Source: Candidatus Poribacteria bacterium
Lineage (GTDB): Bacteria > Poribacteria > WGA-4E > WGA-3G
NCBI GenBank assembly: GCA_022822085.1
Contig: JAJECK010000036.1
Span: 21,188-85,187 of the forward strand
Direction of reading: 5' to 3'
DNA: 64,000 bases
This document shows, piece by piece, positions 61,020-64,000 of the stretch. Made by a program: the position numbers and the translations under genes. Under the pieces are notes generated by a model that worked only from the letters and a program-made list of their open reading frames with translations, made no database searches and was not told the DNA's origin. Position 1 is the stretch's first letter. Every line of letters starts with the position of its first letter.

Positions 61020-62420
61020 CTATATTTTCGTGAGACGATCTTCGATGGAACGCAGTACTTTTTTCACATTGCCCGGCTCATTCAACGAGTCCGGCTTGGG
61101 TGTATTGGTAGCGTACGAAGCGTGTGGTTCCAGTCTCTCCTCAAACCGGTTATAGAGTGTGACGGTGGTTAGTTGAGCCGTTTCATAATTTGGTGCTGGT
61201 AGGCCGAGGTTTTCCATTTCTTGGCGCATTTTCCTTGTACCTTCACTTAAAGCCCGGACCAGAGGTTCACCGCGTTCATCTTTCATAAAACGCATCCACT
61301 CAACAATCTTCTGATTTCGCAGCACGGAACTAAGCACTGTATCTGCAAGGCTAAAGTGTCGAGGGACTTCCTGGGGGATGCCGCCCGGATTTTCCACCAC
61401 TAAACCATTCCGATATGCAATACAATGAATCGGTGCGTTGACTCCATAATCTCTATGAATAACAGCGTTCACGACTGCTTCATCAACGGCAAAGAGTGGA
61501 TATTCGGGATCTTCAATGAATCCACCGTTAGAACTCCGTCTTATCATTGTCCGAAAGAGGGCAGAATCTCTGAAAAAGGTTCGCAATTTACGAATAATGT
61601 TTGGAAGTGCGCCGTCGAAATCTTTATCAAAGGTTGTCGCACCACGGTGCCCTGCCTCTTCAACGTCAACTTCAAAACGTAAAACCCTAACATGCGCTGT
61701 TGGAAACTTCTTACGAGGATTTGAAGCAAAAAAGAGGTAACCTGCATTAGTGAAAGCGCATTTTTCACCCTCTATTTGCATAATAGCATCTATGTTTAAG
61801 AGAAATGCCTCTGTGCTATATTCATATTGGGCGCCTCTTGTTTCAAGAAACGCATTTTTGAATTCCTCAACTACTTCGTTATCAAGTTCATCGGGGTTGT
61901 AGGGACAGCAGTAGGACGTTTCAAAATCAACTACCTTCTTATCACGTTTAAGTTGTTCACGATCTTGTTCAGTTAGTGGGAGGTTTTGTGCACCAACCCT
62001 TTTCCATGCTTTTGGAAAATCTGCGAATGTTTCACAAATAGCATTCGGTGTCCACGGGGTATAAAGTAGATGCAATCGTTTTCCATCCGAATTAGGTAAT
62101 TCCACGTCTTGCACCTGTGTTGCGTGGTTACGTAAATCCAATGTGCCTTGTAGGATACTATTCATCGTTTGTTCATTAACATGTTGTGTGCCTTTAATGG
62201 CACCATCATCAGCGATACCAAGAACCAAGAGTCCGCCTTCTCTGTTGCGGTTCGCAAAGGCAGAGATGCACTGCTTAATCTTGTCCTTCAGTGTGCTGAT
62301 TTGATTGTTGGTATCGATCCGAATCTCTTTTCGTTCGAAATACTGCCCCTCAAAACCAGCAGATTGAAGAAAGTCAAGATGTTCTAAAGAATTATCAAAA
62401 ACATCTTTTGGTGTTGGCAT
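61020..62420 (-). CDS. AlbA_2/Schlafen-domain ATP-binding protein
   Basis: A 466-residue cytoplasmic protein with an N-terminal AlbA_2 (divergent AAA-like/Schlafen) domain (QYFERKEIRID, AFANREGG-like ISAFANRNREGGLLVLGIAD, about 20-120) and a C-terminal HATPase_c_4 segment (VDEAVVNAVIHRDYGVNAPI, RNGLVVENPGG, about 320-370). ATG at 62420 has GAGGAC 7 bases upstream; a longer frame above lacks one. Such proteins recur in type I R-M operons as accessory or regulatory parts, without a settled role. Confidence 0.88.
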   Translation of the reverse strand: MPTPKDVFDNSLEHLDFLQSAGFEGQYFERKEIRIDTNNQISTLKDKIKQCISAFANRNREGGLLVLGIADDGAIKGTQHVNEQTMNSILQGTLDLRNHATQVQDVELPNSDGKRLHLLYTPWTPNAICETFADFPKAWKRVGAQNLPLTEQDREQLKRDKKVVDFETSYCCPYNPDELDNEVVEEFKNAFLETRGAQYEYSTEAFLLNIDAIMQIEGEKCAFTNAGYLFFASNPRKKFPTAHVRVLRFEVDVEEAGHRGATTFDKDFDGALPNIIRKLRTFFRDSALFRTMIRRSSNGGFIEDPEYPLFAVDEAVVNAVIHRDYGVNAPIHCIAYRNGLVVENPGGIPQEVPRHFSLADTVLSSVLRNQKIVEWMRFMKDERGEPLVRALSEGTRKMRQEMENLGLPAPNYETAQLTTVTLYNRFEERLEPHASYATNTPKPDSLNEPGNVKKVLRSIEDRLTKI

Positions 62421-62541
62421 TTTCTGTCCTCTTTGACGTGTTTTCAAATTGCTGTAAAACTGGCACCGTACGATCTTAATTTTAGCACAAAATGTATTCG
62501 GATTCAAGCGTTTTGGATTGTAAAGATACTCTCATTATCCC

Positions 62542-62570
62542 TTGACATCAACGTCATTTTGGGATACACT
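62542..62570 (+). promoter_or_regulatory. promoter of the Uma2 gene
   Basis: TTGACA (62542-62547), 17 bases, TACACT (62565-62570), followed by GGGAG 8 bases before the ATG at 62619. Confidence 0.65.
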
Positions 62571-62618
62571 TAAAACAATACGTAGAATCTTTATAACTTG
62601 ATGCTGGGAGATGATCTG

Positions 62619-63290
62619 ATGCAGAAAAAAATACAAGCTGCGCCGACAATAGTCTATCCCGAATCGGATGGAGAACCTATGGCAGAAACAGATGCACATC
62701 GCGATTTGATGACAGATTCGATTGAGACACTAAAACACCATTACCGAAACGAAAATGATGTTTATGTGTCAGGGAATCTATTCATGTATTACGTAGAGGG
62801 GGATCCGAGGAAGTGTGTCTCTCCTGATGTGTTTGTAGTTTTCGGTGTTGAAAAAAAACGGAGACGAACTTACCTCACATGGGAAGAAGGACGCACACCA
62901 GATTTTGTGTTGGAAGTTGCGAGTCCAAAGACTTTTTCAAACGATATGAAAGAGAAGAAAGAGCTTTACGCTTCTGTGCTTGCGGTCCAGGAATATTATA
63001 TTTACGATCCGCTTGGTCAAATTGTGCCGAGTTTTATCGGATTTCGGTTGATTGATGGTGTATATCAAGAGATTGATTTTGTCCATAATCGTTTACCGTC
63101 GGCAGTTTTAGGATTAGAGTTAGGTGAGCGGGATGGTGATTTGCGTCTTTATGATCCTGACACATCGCAATGGTTGCAAACGCCATCGGAGCGTGCAGAA
63201 GACGCTGAGGCACGGGTTGAAAACGTTGAAGTTGAACTTGCCAAGGCTTTAGCAGAAATTGAACGTCTTCGTACAGAGAAAAATGCTTGA
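62619..63290 (+). CDS. Uma2 family (DUF820) PD-(D/E)XK nuclease
   Basis: A 223-residue protein with the Uma2 fold: CVSPDVFVVF near residue 70 and TPDFVLEVASPKTFSNDMKEKKELYASVLAVQEYYIYDP (the D...ExxS core, about 92-130, given as one region). A coiled coil of about 40 residues (AEDAEARVENVEVELAKALAE, in parts) ends the protein. Uma2 genes are highly expanded in cyanobacteria and related groups; their targets are unknown. It is convergent with the hsdR fragment, with stops 3 bases apart, inside the R-M locus. Confidence 0.9.
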   Translation: MQKKIQAAPTIVYPESDGEPMAETDAHRDLMTDSIETLKHHYRNENDVYVSGNLFMYYVEGDPRKCVSPDVFVVFGVEKKRRRTYLTWEEGRTPDFVLEVASPKTFSNDMKEKKELYASVLAVQEYYIYDPLGQIVPSFIGFRLIDGVYQEIDFVHNRLPSAVLGLELGERDGDLRLYDPDTSQWLQTPSERAEDAEARVENVEVELAKALAEIERLRTEKNA

Positions 63291-63292
63291 AA

Positions 63293-63868
63293 TTAGAGAA
63301 CCAATTTATGTGTTAGCTCTGTTAGCATATCGTCTAAATCATCTCCAAACAGTTGAAGAGCTTTTGCTACACCGCCGCGTTGCGCGAAAGGTGTGTACTC
63401 AAAATCAGTCACTCGAAAATCAAGTGATGTGGCAATGTATTCCTGAATCCATTTAAGCCAGTTAACTTGTTCTGGTGTAAAGTCTTTACCCTCTAACCAT
63501 TCATCAAAGTTTCGTGTGACGATTGCACTAAATGGTTCTAAAATACGATTATATTCCATAGCAAACCGGACAAGTGATATTAGGTCTGTCTGTCGGTTTG
63601 TGGTTCCATGAACGTTTTCTGGTGCCCTTATTTTATAAGCCATCCATAAGGACTCACGACTGAGGCTGCTGGAATGTTCCTGCAATGCTTCTTCCAGTTC
63701 TTTCAAACTGTCTTCAGTCAGTGTGTCTTGTGCTCCCGGACGTTCACACAAAATTTGTAATGCATTCAATTCATCTACACGTTCATTAATAAACCGTTTA
63801 AAGTCGTGAATCACTGCAGTCACTTGTGTGAAACTCTCAGACTCAAATCCTGTTTCAATAATACCGTA
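63293..63868 (-). pseudogene. hsdR: hsdR 3'-end fragment (type I restriction subunit)
   Basis: The frame from 63868 to the stop at 63293 encodes FKRFINERVDELNALQILCERP, DLISLVRFAMEYNRIL, FTPEQVNWLKWIQEYIATSL and FAQRGGVAKALQLFGDDLDDML, which match the C-terminal EcoEI_R-type domain of HsdR. A GTG at 63823 could start a 176-residue product, but homology continues upstream to a TAA at 63869-63871. The helicase and nuclease parts are absent. An apparent transposase gene begins 50 bases further on, pointing away, so disruption by an insertion is likely. Confidence 0.82.
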
Positions 63869-63918
63869 TTAACTTGATTATTCTTGCATATATTTTTTAG
63901 ATATGTTATTGTGAACAG

Positions 63919-64000
63919 ATGAAAAAGAAAAAACACGAAGTTCTCCCACACTTTTCCGTAGAGGTTTTGAAACAAAGGTATCTTGAATGTGAATGTCCTC
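63919..64000 (+). CDS. probable IS630-like transposase, N-terminus (partial)
   Basis: An ATG at 63919 opens MKKKKHEVLPHFSVEVLKQR followed by YLECECP, running off the window. The pattern of an Lys-rich start, then LS-xELKxRYxxC resembles the helix-turn-helix start of IS630-type or related transposases. Only 27 residues are visible. Confidence 0.4.
   Translation, partial: MKKKKHEVLPHFSVEVLKQRYLECECP

Noticed and set aside
1..64000. tRNA, rRNA or prophage structural genes
   Set aside because: I looked for T-loop motifs, rRNA signatures and capsid, tail or terminase proteins and saw none.

Overview
The window most likely comes from a Gram-negative bacterium of the candidate phylum Poribacteria or a close relative. 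The strongest pointer is the C-terminal PNPFNPETWIPYQL tail with a FlgD/T9SS-like sorting domain on a WD40-dockerin protein. Supporting features are families of WD40, NHL and LamG secreted proteins, a one-domain sulfatase, Gfo/Idh/MocA, amidohydrolase and epimerase enzymes, and a complete LPS-export gene set. The phylum call is inference; the Gram-negative envelope is directly supported by lpt/lpxL-type genes, a lytic transglycosylase and many signal peptides. No tRNA, rRNA or CRISPR array was found.

Layout. 1-9.4 kb: the end of a class V aminotransferase, a seven-blade WD40 protein, a serine-acetyltransferase-like protein, purH, and two tandem WD40-dockerin paralogues, the first of which has lost its sorting tail. 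9.7-20.8 kb: metabolic and transport genes (Fe-alcohol dehydrogenase, orphan NupO-type ABC ATPase, amidohydrolase, NHL/barrel protein, Eis-like GNAT, DUF2971, DUF433 with a small membrane protein, Gfo/Idh, PotA-type ATPase). 20.8-28.6 kb: two DNA methyltransferases, then a gatB 3'-end fragment, a 49-codon ORF, a TPR protein and a SF1 helicase, then complete gatB. The two gatB tails flank the TPR/helicase segment as direct repeats, which looks like an island inserted at the 3' end of gatB.

28.6-44.3 kb is mostly core: aldo/keto reductase, Slt-type transglycosylase, the valS-thioesterase-nadB cluster, and lpxL-lptC-lptA-lptB-rpoN-hpf, whose last five genes keep the order known from Proteobacteria, then a MATE transporter. 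44.4-54.4 kb: sulfatase with a candidate operator, redoxin, epimerase, a large TolB-propeller/M28/PDZ peptidase, a LivJ-type lipoprotein, a small membrane protein and a LamG protein, separated by palindromic repeats.

54.6-64 kb is a decaying type I restriction-modification locus on the minus strand: hsdR tail (cut off next to an apparent IS630-like transposase that runs off the window), AlbA/Schlafen ATPase, hsdS, a 98-codon ORF, three copies of an unknown gene family (one truncated), an IS982 element with a 7-bp target duplication, a MITE with matching ends, a mutated fragment of the hsdM 5' end, and intact hsdM. A Uma2 nuclease gene lies in the opposite direction inside it. Genome plasticity from small palindromes, MITEs and short in-frame duplications is the recurring theme of the window.
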